This document shows, piece by piece, positions 25,678 to 35,800 of a stretch of 64,000 nt of DNA. Position 1 is the first letter of the stretch. Every line of letters begins with the position of its first letter. The notes under the pieces are model-generated. The model ran no database searches and had not been told where the DNA came from. It saw nothing but the letters and a program-made list of their open reading frames with translations. The stretch spans positions 1 through 64,000 of the forward strand of contig NZ_JACRAH010000064.1 of assembly GCF_016234775.1 (NCBI RefSeq), given 5' to 3'. Source of the DNA: Aquabacterium sp. GTDB lineage: Bacteria; Pseudomonadota; Gammaproteobacteria; Burkholderiales; Burkholderiaceae_C. The translations under genes and the position numbers were made by a program.

Positions 25678-28017
25678 ATGGCCAGACAACATCGATACAC
25701 AAGGGGGCTCGCCAGCCCCTCATGGGCACCCGCACTGGGTGCCATCGCCTTGGCGGCGCAATGGGTGAGTGCCCAGGCTGCCCCCGCTTTTCCCAATCAG
25801 GAAACCATCTGCAGCTTCAATGCCGCGCGTGAACAGCAGCGTGCCGCATCGGCGCAGAACTTCGGCACGCCCGTGGTGTCGCAGATGCTGGTCAATGGTG
25901 CCCTGGTGTGGACGGCCGGCGCCAACAATGTGGCGCCTACACTCAAGCCTGGTGACACCGTTACGCTGAACGGTAGTGGTTTTGGCCAAGGCACGAACAT
26001 CGACTTCAGCAAGATCATGATCGGCAATGCCCGTGTGCTGGAGACCGATCTCGTGATGTACGAGCAGAAGCTCGACATCATCTCCACGGCCAACTACGAG
26101 ACGGGCGTGGTGCGCAGCAGCTGGCCCAAGGATGTGCTGGCCTGGTCTGACACGCAGGTGCAGTTCCGTGTGCCGCCCCATGCCAGCAAGGGCCCCTTGA
26201 AGCTGCAGGTGCAAAAGCGCACCGGCTACAACAATTCGCTGACCAAGTCAGGGCCGCACAATATCATTGACGCCCAGGTCTACCGCGTGCCGGCGCCCGC
26301 CAACCCCAATTGCGATGTGGTGTCGACCTTGTCCGAGCAGACCAAGGCCATCACCCCGATTGAAGTGGCGGTGAGCAATCCGAGCTTCGCCGCGATGGTC
26401 AAGCTGGGGCGCCAGATGTTCTGGTCGTATGACTACAACCTGGGTCTGAGCCACAAGTTCAAGAACCTGGACTGGGACAAGATCCTCAACTACAAGACCA
26501 CGGATCCGTACACACGCAAGGCGGCTGATCCACTGGCGCTGTTTGGTGCCTACAAGATCAATCCGAGTGAAGTGCCGGCCGAGGCCTATACCGATGTGTA
26601 CTTCAAGCCCTATCCGCAAACCAACCCGACGCCTGGCTTGCTGGCACTTGGCCCGCAACTGACGGAGGGCAATACCAGCTCGACCGGCTGGGTAGGCTAC
26701 CGCAAGGCCGAGTCCAACCATCCGCTACTGGGCAAGGGTGCCTGGGCCGGGTTTAACTGCGCCTCCTGTCACGGCTATCGCATCAGCTATGACAAGGGCG
26801 GCAGCACGGTCACCAAGGTTTTCCCCGGCCTGCCCAACCCTGGCTGGACGATGAAGTGGGCCGTGCTGGGTGACAAGATCGGGCAGACCACCGCCAATTT
26901 CGCCTACATCTCCGAGATGGAGGAGGGCCCCAGCTGGAATCCGGGCTCCAAGAAAGTAGACAAGACGGCCTTGCTCTACCACATGCCTGCCGGTGCGGCC
27001 GAGGCCACGATCACGCGTACCGCTCACGAAGGCACGCTGTACGACAACGACTACATCTTCTCGCCGATCGCGATTCCTAACGTCACCTTCCACTTGCCGA
27101 TTCGCCGCTCGCTGTCGCACACCGAGTCGTACGTGGGCTTCGAGGGTTCCTACATCCATGCCCAGGAGCCCGATGGCGCCATGGGTTCGACGGACGCCAA
27201 TTCGCTGAAGGCGCTGACGGCCTACATGTCGACGCTGGACGAGAACGACGACGATCTGCGCAATGCGGGCATGTTCCGCTGGCTCAAGTCCAACGGCAAG
27301 CTGGCCCAGACCGGCGGAACCGGCACAACCGAAGGCAGCTTCGTGCAGAACGGCTGGAAGGCTTATCCAGGGGTGAGCGGCGCGGTGGCGCAAGGCAAGC
27401 TCACGTATGACCAGAACTGCGCGAGCTGCCACTCGGACAAGGTAGGCGCCAACACCAACGAGCGCATGATTCCGCTCAATCAGGTGGGCCGCTTCTTCGC
27501 GCCGACGGACTTCCAGGTCAAGCAGCAATCCATCCGTGCCACCTATTTGCGTGATCTGTACTGGGTGACCTCACGCGGCTTGCTCAGCGATGGCCATGTG
27601 CGCAACCTGGAGGACCTGGTGCACCCGGATCGCTGCGCGGAAGGTACGGCGCTGTACAACCAGTACTACACGCTGCACGCACCGGTGCGCCCTGCGCCCG
27701 GTACGGCGGATCAGCCCACCCCGGTGCCCGATCTGAACCGCAAGGGCGATGTATTCCGCGTGCCCAAGGCCAAGCAGATCAACATCTTCGATGTGACCTC
27801 GCCCGCCCGCAACCTGTTCGTGGAGCGCCACAAGTACTTCACGGTGCCTTCGTTCGACGCGAACAACTACTACTGGGATTTCCAGAAGATGCGCAAGGAG
27901 TTCGGGCCTGAAATGGGTGCTTCCGGCCCCATCGGCATGCCGGCTTCGCCGCACCCTTGGTGTGCCAAGTCCAGCTCGGAGGTCTCCAATCTGGTGCAGT
28001 ACTTGCTGACGCTGTAA
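25678..28017 (+). CDS. Large secreted diheme c-type cytochrome, function unknown
   Basis: The 779-residue product has a signal peptide (ending near VSAQAAP) and two haem motifs: C361-A-S-C364-H365 and C581-A-S-C584-H585. An N-terminal segment around residues 60-190 (GDTVTLNGSGFG, then SDTQVQFRVPP) resembles an IPT/TIG immunoglobulin-like fold. Two haems about 220 residues apart in a large secreted protein recall the MauG/peroxidase/RoxA group, but I cannot assign it. Start 25678 has a CGAGGA ribosome binding site; the in-frame 25597 start would begin within operator site B. Crp/Fnr regulators precede it. Confidence 0.78.
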   Translation: MARQHRYTRGLASPSWAPALGAIALAAQWVSAQAAPAFPNQETICSFNAAREQQRAASAQNFGTPVVSQMLVNGALVWTAGANNVAPTLKPGDTVTLNGSGFGQGTNIDFSKIMIGNARVLETDLVMYEQKLDIISTANYETGVVRSSWPKDVLAWSDTQVQFRVPPHASKGPLKLQVQKRTGYNNSLTKSGPHNIIDAQVYRVPAPANPNCDVVSTLSEQTKAITPIEVAVSNPSFAAMVKLGRQMFWSYDYNLGLSHKFKNLDWDKILNYKTTDPYTRKAADPLALFGAYKINPSEVPAEAYTDVYFKPYPQTNPTPGLLALGPQLTEGNTSSTGWVGYRKAESNHPLLGKGAWAGFNCASCHGYRISYDKGGSTVTKVFPGLPNPGWTMKWAVLGDKIGQTTANFAYISEMEEGPSWNPGSKKVDKTALLYHMPAGAAEATITRTAHEGTLYDNDYIFSPIAIPNVTFHLPIRRSLSHTESYVGFEGSYIHAQEPDGAMGSTDANSLKALTAYMSTLDENDDDLRNAGMFRWLKSNGKLAQTGGTGTTEGSFVQNGWKAYPGVSGAVAQGKLTYDQNCASCHSDKVGANTNERMIPLNQVGRFFAPTDFQVKQQSIRATYLRDLYWVTSRGLLSDGHVRNLEDLVHPDRCAEGTALYNQYYTLHAPVRPAPGTADQPTPVPDLNRKGDVFRVPKAKQINIFDVTSPARNLFVERHKYFTVPSFDANNYYWDFQKMRKEFGPEMGASGPIGMPASPHPWCAKSSSEVSNLVQYLLTL

Positions 28018-28142
28018 GGCGCGGCCTGGCCCAGGCTTGTGCGCGCACAGTGTGCATGGCTGGCCTGGTCTTTGCTGTCACTGGGGGGCAGTGGTCTGCT
28101 CTCTCCTTTGGCGCCAATGGATATTGGTGTGATGGCGTCTTG

Positions 28143-28177
28143 ATGCCGCTGGCTTGTTGGCCAGCGGCATTTTTTTC
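28143..28177 (+). terminator. Rho-independent terminator after the diheme cytochrome
   Basis: ATGCCGCTGGC (28143-28153) and GCCAGCGGCAT (28160-28170) form a perfect 11-bp stem followed by a run of T. It ends the transcript of the cytochrome gene. Confidence 0.93.
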
Positions 28178-28298
28178 TCGACGGTTAAATGCGTGGCGGC
28201 TGGAGAAAGCGTGAAAAGTGGACGCTGGGGGCTCAAGAATGCACAGGATGGCGACGATAAGTCGATATCAGCCATCAGCCCAGTCGACGAGGTCCACC

Positions 28299-28670
28299 AT
28301 GTTTTATGTTTTGCGCGATGCAGCCGGTCAGATCCGCAGCCTGCACCGGGATCCGGTCGTTGGCGCGCAAACCCTGCCTGAAGACCACCCCGAAGTGCGT
28401 CAGTTCATGGGGCTCGACGGCGATGCGCAGCAGTTCGCGTCTTTGGACGCCAGTTTCCTGCGCGTGTTGGAAGACCTGATTGATGCGCTCATTCGCCGCA
28501 ACGTCCTGTGCATCACGGATCTGCCCATGGAAGCCCAGCTCAAGCTGTTTGACCGCAAGCATTTCCGTGAGGGGGCGCACTCGCATTCGCTTGATCTGTT
28601 CAATCCGAATGCACCTCGCAGCGTGGAGTCCAACACGGTGATTGCCGAGTGGCATGACCTGCCGGAATAA
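28299..28670 (+). CDS. Small conserved protein of unknown function
   Basis: This is a 123-residue soluble protein with no signal or membrane segment. Notable stretches are MFYVLRDAAGQIRSLHR at the start and a helical core LRVLEDLIDALIRRNVLCITDLPMEA leading into KLFDRKHFRE. I recognise it as a type conserved in Burkholderiales but know no function. The GACGAGGTCCACC ribosome binding region fixes the ATG at 28299. The stop codon is part of a hairpin shared with the convergent Nit-type gene. Confidence 0.7.
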   Translation: MFYVLRDAAGQIRSLHRDPVVGAQTLPEDHPEVRQFMGLDGDAQQFASLDASFLRVLEDLIDALIRRNVLCITDLPMEAQLKLFDRKHFREGAHSHSLDLFNPNAPRSVESNTVIAEWHDLPE

Positions 28671-28709
28671 CCCGGGCGTTGTCATTGGAGCGCCATCAAG
28701 CGCGGGTTA
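28668..28709. terminator. Shared hairpin between convergent genes
   Basis: TAACCCG (28668-28674) pairs with CGGGTTA (28703-28709). The TAA stop codons of both convergent genes form the outer ends of the stem. There is no T tract, so it may be a weak bidirectional terminator. Confidence 0.45.
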
Positions 28710-29555
28710 ATCCAACACCCGGTGCGACAGCGCCGGCAACTGCGTGCGCAGTGTGATCTGGTGGGGTTTGCTCAATTCGGCCAACACCACGCCGGGGCCC
28801 TCTTGCGTCTGCATGGCCAGCACCTGCCCCCATGGCTCGATGACCACTGAGTGGCCAAAGGTGCGCCGGCTGTTTTCGTGCAGGCCGCCCTGGGCCGGCG
28901 CCAGGACATGGCAGAGGTTTTCCACCGCGCGGGCGCGCAGCAGCAATTCCCAGTGCGCCTTGCCCGTGGTATCGGTGAACGCCGCCGGCAGCACAATCAG
29001 GTCCAGCGGTTTGCGTGCACCCAAGGTACGGAACAACTCTGGAAAGCGCAGGTCATAACAAACGCTCAGGCCGATGTGCCAGGACTCCCCCTGTTTGTCC
29101 GTCATCTCGAAGGACACGGGCTGTGAGCCCGGCGTCAGTGAGGCGGCTTCGTCATAGCGGCGTTGGCCATCGTCGAAGCAGAACAGGTGGATCTTGTCGT
29201 AGCGGGCCACACGTTCGCCTTGTGGGTTGAATACCAGCACCGTGTTGAAGACGCGTTCGGGTTCGTGGCTGAGGATGGGCAAGGTGCCGCCGATCAGCCA
29301 CACGCCGTGTTCACGCGCCCCCTGGGCCAGCATGTGCTGCATGGGGGCGGTGCTCGGGTCAGGGTGCAGGGCATCGGCCAGGGGTTCGGCAATGCGCAGC
29401 TTGTCCTGGTCATGCAAGCCCATCAGGCAGAAGTACTCGGGCAGGGCGACCAGTTCGGCGCCGGCCCGGGCAGCCTCCGCGATCAAGGCGCGGGCTTGTG
29501 CGAGGTTGTCGTCCACACGCGGGGTGGACACCATTTGCAGTGCAGCAACTTTCAT
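28707..29555 (-). CDS. Carbon-nitrogen hydrolase, Nit family
   Basis: This is a cytoplasmic amidohydrolase of 282 residues. The nitrilase-superfamily triad is visible as Glu in VALPEYFC, Lys in RYDKIHLF and Cys in GLSVCYDLRFPE. The family members closest in appearance (Nit1/Nit2-like) remove damaged amides such as deaminated glutathione or omega-amidated ketoacids. That substrate is inference. Start 29555 (MKVAALQMVST) matches the family; the longer 29600 start adds a basic extension. It is divergent from glcE. Confidence 0.88.
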   Translation of the reverse strand: MKVAALQMVSTPRVDDNLAQARALIAEAARAGAELVALPEYFCLMGLHDQDKLRIAEPLADALHPDPSTAPMQHMLAQGAREHGVWLIGGTLPILSHEPERVFNTVLVFNPQGERVARYDKIHLFCFDDGQRRYDEAASLTPGSQPVSFEMTDKQGESWHIGLSVCYDLRFPELFRTLGARKPLDLIVLPAAFTDTTGKAHWELLLRARAVENLCHVLAPAQGGLHENSRRTFGHSVVIEPWGQVLAMQTQEGPGVVLAELSKPHQITLRTQLPALSHRVLD

Positions 29556-29635
29556 GTGATCTGGGCTAACAAAAAGCCTGACTGTAAGGGTGTGGCGCAA
29601 GACGGTGTGCGCCTTGCCTTATGCTTGCTCCCATC

Positions 29636-30823
29636 ATGGCTGAACACGACGCAAACGCGCAAGCCGAAAACCTGTCGGCAGGCACCCCTCCCGCTCAACG
29701 GCTCGAATGGGCCGAGCAGATCCACGACGCGGCCCGTCGCGGCGTGTGCTTGCGCGTGCGTGGTGGCGGCAGCAAGGATCACCTGGGCGATATCGCGCAG
29801 GGTGAGTTGCTGGACACACGCAGCTGGCAGGGGATTGAATCGTACGAACCCAGTGAACTGGTGATGAAGGTGCGGGCCGGTACGACCTTGCGCGAAGTCG
29901 AAGCCGTGCTGGCCGACAAGGGGCAGCATCTGGCTTTCGAGCCACCGCGGTATGGCTTTGCCGCCACACAGGCTGGCGAGTCCACCATCGGTGGCGTGGT
30001 GGCCAGTGGCCTGAGCGGGCCAGCGCGCGTGTCCCGAGGTGCGGTGCGTGATCACGTGCTGGGCTGTTCCGTGCTGACCGGGCGTGGCGAGTTGCTGCGC
30101 TTCGGTGGCGCAGTGATGAAGAACGTCGCCGGCTTCGATCTGTCTCGGTTGATGGCGGGCTCCATGGGCACGCTGGGCGTGCTGGTGGATGTCACGCTCA
30201 AGGTGATGCCGCAGCCCATGGTGTCGGCCACGATGCGATTCGAGGTGAGCGAGGCCGAGGCCCTGGCGCAAATCAACAAGTGGGCGGCGCAGCCTTTGCC
30301 GATTGACGCGTCCGCCTGGTGGGATGGCACCTTGCTGGTTCGCTTGCGCGGCGCTCGGGCGGCCGTGGCCAGCGCCGTGCAGGGCATGTACCGCGAACGC
30401 CGCGGTGAACTGCTGGCGCCGCCAGTCGCGGAGGCGTTCTGGCAGGGCGTGCGCGATCACACTGACGAGTTCTTCGTGCGTGCTCGCCAGGCCGTGATGC
30501 AGGCCGGTCAGCATGGCGTGACCTTGTGGCGCATCTCGGTGCCGCCCACCACCGCCCCCCTGGGGCTGCATGGCGAGTTGCTGGCCGAGTGGTTTGGTGG
30601 CCTGCGTTGGGTGTGCACGCCAGCGCCTGCTGCCGCCGTTCAAGAGGTGGTTTCGAAAGCAGGCGGGCATGCGCAGGCCTTTCTGTCACTGAGCCATGGT
30701 GCCCTGGTGGCCGCTTCGGCCTGGTCGCCTGTGCAGCGGCGCCTGCACGAGCAGGTGCAAAAAGCCTTTGATCCTCATGGTGTGTTCGACACGGGCCGCC
30801 TGTGGCCGCGTTGCGCAGATTGA
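29636..30823 (+). CDS. glcE: Glycolate oxidase FAD-binding subunit GlcE
   Basis: This 395-residue FAD-binding subunit of the three-part glycolate oxidase helps convert glycolate to glyoxylate. An FAD_binding_4 domain shows CLRVRGGGSKDH near the N-terminus, the ESTIGGVVASGLSGPARVSRG stretch and AVMKNVAGFDLSRL. The C-terminal half is of the FAD-oxidase type. The start could be the ATG at 29621 or 29636; neither has a strong ribosome binding site. glcF follows 12 bases later. The catalytic subunit gene glcD is not in this window. Confidence 0.87.
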   Translation: MAEHDANAQAENLSAGTPPAQRLEWAEQIHDAARRGVCLRVRGGGSKDHLGDIAQGELLDTRSWQGIESYEPSELVMKVRAGTTLREVEAVLADKGQHLAFEPPRYGFAATQAGESTIGGVVASGLSGPARVSRGAVRDHVLGCSVLTGRGELLRFGGAVMKNVAGFDLSRLMAGSMGTLGVLVDVTLKVMPQPMVSATMRFEVSEAEALAQINKWAAQPLPIDASAWWDGTLLVRLRGARAAVASAVQGMYRERRGELLAPPVAEAFWQGVRDHTDEFFVRARQAVMQAGQHGVTLWRISVPPTTAPLGLHGELLAEWFGGLRWVCTPAPAAAVQEVVSKAGGHAQAFLSLSHGALVAASAWSPVQRRLHEQVQKAFDPHGVFDTGRLWPRCAD

Positions 30824-30835
30824 TCCTTTCTCAAC

Positions 30836-32107
30836 ATGCAGACCCAGCTCGCTCCCCAACACCAGACCACACCGGAAGGCCTCAAGGCTCAGGAGGTGCT
30901 GCGCCAGTGTGTGCACTGCGGTTTCTGCAATGCCACGTGCCCCACTTACCGTCTGACCGGCAATGAGCTGGATGGGCCGCGCGGCCGCATCTACCTGATG
31001 AAGCAGGTGTTCGAAGGTCAGACACCGACGCGCACCACGCAGGAGCACCTGGATCACTGCATCGGCTGCCGTCATTGCGAAAGCACCTGTCCATCCGGCG
31101 TGCAGTATCACGAACTGTTGGCCGTGGGGCAGCCCGTGGTCGATGCGCAGGTGGCGCGCCCCTGGCGCGAGCGCGTCTTGCGATGGGGGCTGATCAAGCT
31201 CATGCCATCGCCCTGGTTCACGCCGGCGCTCAAGCTGGGGCAGGCGGTGCGCCCCTTGTTGCCATCGGCCTTGCGCGAGTACGTGCCTGCGCGCGCACCG
31301 CTGGCGCCACCGGCTTGGCCTGATCCCAAGAAGAGCCTGCACGCCAGGCGGGTGTTGCTGCTCAAGGGCTGCGTTCAGCCGGGCTTGAGGCCTCACATCG
31401 ATGCCTCAACGGCGCGCGTGCTGGATGCCATCGGCATTCGCGCCGTGGTGGCGTCGGCGTCCACCTGTTGTGGCGCGGTGCAAGGCCACATGGGGGACCT
31501 GGATGGCGCGAAGGACAGGGCGCGGCGCAACATCGATGCCTGGTGGCCTTTCGTCGAGTCGCCTACGCCGGTTGAAGCGTTGCTGATCAATGCGTCCGGT
31601 TGTGGTGCCTGGGTCAAGGATTACGGTGGCCTGTTGGCCGATGACCCGGCTTATGCCGACAAGGCCAGGCGTGTCGCAGAACTGGCACGGGATCCCGGCG
31701 AGATGCTGGCCAATTGGATGCCTTTGCTCAAACGCAAGCTGGGCAAGCGTGCTCAGGCCGGGCTGGGGGCGGTGACCTTTCACCCGCCTTGCAGCCTGAG
31801 CCATGCACAAAAGCTCAGCAGTGCGGCCAAGCCCGGGCCAATCGAATCCGGCTTGAGGGAGTTGGGCTTCGAGGTCAAGCTGGCTGTGCAGGACAGCCAC
31901 CAGTGCTGTGGCGCAGGTGGTGCCTACAGCGTGCTGCAGCCCGAAATGTCACGGCAACTGCGCGACCTCAAGCTCAAGTCCTTGAAGGCAACCGAGCCGC
32001 ATCTGATTGCCAGCGCCAACATCGGTTGTATCGTGCATCTGCAGTCCGGCACCGATACACCGGTCAAGCACTGGCTGGAAGTGCTGGATGAGGCCTTGAC
32101 GCGGTAA
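30836..32107 (+). CDS. glcF: Glycolate oxidase iron-sulfur subunit GlcF
   Basis: The 423-residue subunit has two [4Fe-4S] ferredoxin motifs at the N-terminus (CVHCGFCNATCP and CIGCRHCESTCP). Two cysteine-rich CCG-type domains further on (STCCGAVQGH and QCCGAGGAYS) bind further cofactor. It passes electrons from the flavin subunits to the membrane chain. It is 12 bases after glcE and probably in one transcript with it. It converges with the TonB-like gene across 24 bases. Confidence 0.94.
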   Translation: MQTQLAPQHQTTPEGLKAQEVLRQCVHCGFCNATCPTYRLTGNELDGPRGRIYLMKQVFEGQTPTRTTQEHLDHCIGCRHCESTCPSGVQYHELLAVGQPVVDAQVARPWRERVLRWGLIKLMPSPWFTPALKLGQAVRPLLPSALREYVPARAPLAPPAWPDPKKSLHARRVLLLKGCVQPGLRPHIDASTARVLDAIGIRAVVASASTCCGAVQGHMGDLDGAKDRARRNIDAWWPFVESPTPVEALLINASGCGAWVKDYGGLLADDPAYADKARRVAELARDPGEMLANWMPLLKRKLGKRAQAGLGAVTFHPPCSLSHAQKLSSAAKPGPIESGLRELGFEVKLAVQDSHQCCGAGGAYSVLQPEMSRQLRDLKLKSLKATEPHLIASANIGCIVHLQSGTDTPVKHWLEVLDEALTR

Positions 32108-32131
32108 GCGGGGTTGCCGTGTATGGCGCGC

Positions 32132-32812
32132 TCATTGCGCGCTGTCCAATGGCGTGTTGTCGAACACCACCTCCACACGTGTGCGTGACTTGACCTGCTG
32201 CCCCTCGAGCTGCCCCGGTGAAAATGTAGCGGTCATGAATGCTGCGCGTGCTGCCTGTACGTATGCCGGCGGCATGTCGTTGTCATCGGCTTCGATGTGG
32301 CGCACGTGGCCGCTCTCATCAATGTACAGCGAGAGCACCACCACGCGGCGTGCCGGTTCTTTGTCTCCTTCGGGGGGGGCAATCAGGATTGGCACCCGTG
32401 GAATGGGGGCTACGCTCAATTGTGGCCGAGGTATGTATTCGGCATAGGGCTTGGGCGGCAATGGCGATGTGTCCGTGTCCAATGCCTGTGCGGGATCGCT
32501 GGATTGATCGGGCGGAGGCTCATCCGTCGTGGCCATGTCGGCCTCATCGTGTGGGGGCTCGGTGAGGTCTGGCTCTTGTGCCGGCGCTTCGGGTTGCGGC
32601 GTCGGCGTGAGGTGTGTGGCGGGCGCGGCAGACCCCCAGGCCATGGTGCGGACCTGCATGCTGGGTGAACCAGGTGGCGCGCCGTTCTTTGGCCTGTGTT
32701 GGCCGGATGGCTGCAGCCCTGTCAGTACCAGCGCATGGGCTGCTACCGACAGGCTCACGCACAGCATGGCTGGGGAGCCCCATGCTGGCTTGAGCCATGT
32801 TGTCGAGGTCAT
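32132..32812 (-). CDS. TonB-like energy-transducer domain protein
   Basis: This is a 226-residue protein with one N-terminal membrane helix (MLCVSLSVAAHALVLTGL) and a long periplasmic linker rich in Pro, Asp and Glu. The C-terminal part resembles a TonB C-terminal domain, with a YIDESGHVRHIE strand and an AYVQAARAAFMTATFSPG segment. Start 32812 (MTSTTWLKP) is preferred over 32983, which runs into pilY1. It lies 29 bases after pilY1 and may be the last gene of the pilus operon. Its partner ExbBD proteins are not nearby. Confidence 0.68.
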   Translation of the reverse strand: MTSTTWLKPAWGSPAMLCVSLSVAAHALVLTGLQPSGQHRPKNGAPPGSPSMQVRTMAWGSAAPATHLTPTPQPEAPAQEPDLTEPPHDEADMATTDEPPPDQSSDPAQALDTDTSPLPPKPYAEYIPRPQLSVAPIPRVPILIAPPEGDKEPARRVVVLSLYIDESGHVRHIEADDNDMPPAYVQAARAAFMTATFSPGQLEGQQVKSRTRVEVVFDNTPLDSAQ

Positions 32813-32841
32813 GAGCGTGCCTGACGCTGGTGGCGATGAAT

Positions 32842-35800
32842 TCAATCCACCAGTTCGCGCCAGGAAGTCCGGTGGGCATTGCCGGAGCCGCCTGGGGGCG
32901 CGGTCTGGGGCGTTTCCGTGACGATGGATCCGTCGCTGTTCTGGTAGATGACGCGCACGTTGCCGTTGATGTCCTTCACCCAACTGTCGCCGACGATCAG
33001 GGAGTTGTCGCTCCAGCGGATGCCCACCGGGTTGCTGGTGACGGTGGAGCCCGAGCTGGCATTGAGGTAGTAACGCCAGGACTCACCGCCTGAGGCGCAG
33101 GCATCGCCGCTGGGGATGGCCGTGGCCAGCACCAGGGTGTTGAGCTGCAAGGTCATGTTGGTGAAGACGCGTTCCTTGCTGTGTGGCAAGTCAATCCACC
33201 AGCCGCCCTTGGTATTGAAGTCCACCAGATTGGTGGTGACCGATGCGGTGGTCGTGGTGGGCAGCGAGAAGCTTTGCTGTACGAAGCGACTTGCATCGGT
33301 GCGCACATCGCCCCAGCCCGTGTTGTTCAGGGGGTCCTTGATGGCGTAGATGCTTTGTTGTGTGGTGTCGGTGATGTCGTCGGTGCCCAGGTAGCGGCCT
33401 GTTGCCACGATCACCACGGGCTTGCCGGAGACGTCAACCGTCACAGGTATCGTGGTGATCGGTTGAGGGTGGGTGGCATCCACCTGCAGTGTGGCCAGCA
33501 GCAAGGCTGCTTGCTTGGGTTCGATCAGATCGTCAATATCAAAGCGCCAGACGTTACCCAGTTGATCGCCACCATAGTAGCGAAGCGAGGTGTTGTTGCT
33601 CGTGTCTTCCACCCATGCGTTGATCTTGGCCAGGCCGCTGGGGCTGCTGGCACTGCCCGCGCTGGTGATCAGATTCAGCAACACGGCGCCCGTGTTGGCA
33701 TTGAGGATGTAGAGGTGTCCCTTGCCATCACCGGTGCTGTTGTTATAGCCCGACGTGACGGCGACCACCCAGGTGCCATCGGCACGCTTGCTGATGATGG
33801 GGTTACCGTAGGTCAGGCCCATATTGGCATCGGTGAACTCCCACAGCATGACTGGGCTGGTGGGGTTGGTGATGTCCAGCGCGTAATAGCTCTTGCCGCC
33901 TTTGTTGAGGCCGCCAACCAGAATGGTCTTCCAGGTGCTGCCCACCTTGATGTCGCCAATCACGGGGGCGCCATCCACATAGTACTGGTGGTTGTTGGCG
34001 TAATTGGTATTGGCCAACTGGTACAGGTTGGGCATGACAGCGCTGGGGATGAAGGCCCACAATTCGCTGCCGCCGTCGGTTGAGTCTGCCGAGAAGGCAT
34101 GCAACATGCCGTCATTGGCGGCCACATACACCACGGGTTTGCGGTTGGCTTGGGCTGCAACGAAGTCAGCGTAGCCGGTATCGCCGTAGGAGAACGGTGG
34201 TTTGGCCACGTGAACAGGGGCGCCGTTGATGATGTCACCCAGCACGTGCGCCCGCTGGCGGAACAAGGGGGACATGGCCGTCGTGCCGGTGCCGGTCGCC
34301 GATTCATAGGTTCGATCACCCCGGAGGTAGTTCACCAGCTTGCTGCCGTCATTGGCCGCGGTGAGCTCCGTGGCGGACAGCGTGGCGCATTGCGCAACTT
34401 TGGTGCTGGGTGAACAGAGGTTGTCGAAATAGCCCTTCTGGGTGGCCGTCAAGTTGGCGTAGGTAAAGGCGCTCAGGCCGGAGCTGCTCTTGAAGTAGAT
34501 GAGGCGCGTGGAGGCGGCCTTGGCATCCAGCAGGGTCTTGGCTGACCATGATGCGGTGGAGGCGATGGAGGCGTCGGCGCCATCCATCGCAAAGGCCTCC
34601 AGATCGCCAAACCACGAACTGGTGGTGTAGCTGGCCCGGAAGACCTGGTTGTTGTTGCCACTGACCAGCTCCAGCGTGCTGGTGGACGCCGCGGACGCTG
34701 CGCCAAGGGTCTCGCCTACGGAGTTGATCACGCTGCTGATGGCGCGATTCAGGTCGTCCGCACTTTGGGCGGAATAGTAGTTGCCGCGTCCGTTGATGGC
34801 GGCATGCCAGAGGTCGTCAATGTTGACCGCATCACCATTGCCCGAGCTGGTGTTGCCGGGGTCGGGCCACCGGATGGCGCCACTGGTCAGCGAGTTCAGG
34901 GTGGTGGTGGTGTAGGGCAAGGTGCCCTTGAGACCCAGACCAATGGTGAAGGTGTTCATGTGCTGCGGCATGGTCGTGCTGGTCCCCTCACGCACGATGT
35001 TGCTGCACACATCTTGAGACGAGCCTGAGGACGTCGATGAGCAGTTGCCCAAGGTGCTGGTGCGCAGGTCGGTCTTGTAGTAGTACTCGGCCACGTCCGC
35101 CAGGGTGTTGCTGATGCCGCCTGTCGTCGACGGCGTGATGACCTCGGTGCTGTTGAGCGTGGTGACCTCTGGTGTGCTGTAGCTGTAGGTCAGTGTGGAG
35201 GGCGTCCAGCTGCTCGTCCAGCTGGATTGGATGACGGGTGCGGTCTTGACGACGGTGCCGGGCAGTGTGGAGTCATTGGGCAGTGTCACGCAGTTGTTGG
35301 ACGATGAGCCACCTGTAAACGTGGAATCGTTCGTAGGCTCGGGGCCGGTGGCTGCAAAGGTCTGCGCTGCGCCATTGTTGCTCCAACTGCTGTAGGTGTA
35401 GCCCGTGCTTGGCGCCCGCGTGGGGCCGGATGTGACCGTGCCGTCCGTCGTGACGGTGGTGAGCGTATACGAGGCCTGGCTCGTTTGTTGCGTCACGAAG
35501 TACTGTGTCTTGCTTTGCGTGAACTGGCGTGCCGTCAGTTTGGTGGTTCTGTATTTGCCACCCCAGCAGCCACCCGTATTGGGCGAGCTGGCGTAGGTGG
35601 TTTCGTCACGCTTCCAGGTTTGTGTCTTGGTCTGGGTGTTGGATGTTTGCGTGCGCGTGGCGGGTGTGTTGCTCGGGGTCGCATAAGTGACCACCTTGGT
35701 GGAGACGCTTTGCGAGGAGTCCCGCATGGGGCGATCTTCGGTGGCGTCTTGCTGGCCTACCTCGGTGCTGCCATTGAGTTGCATACCCTTGGAGCCGTTC

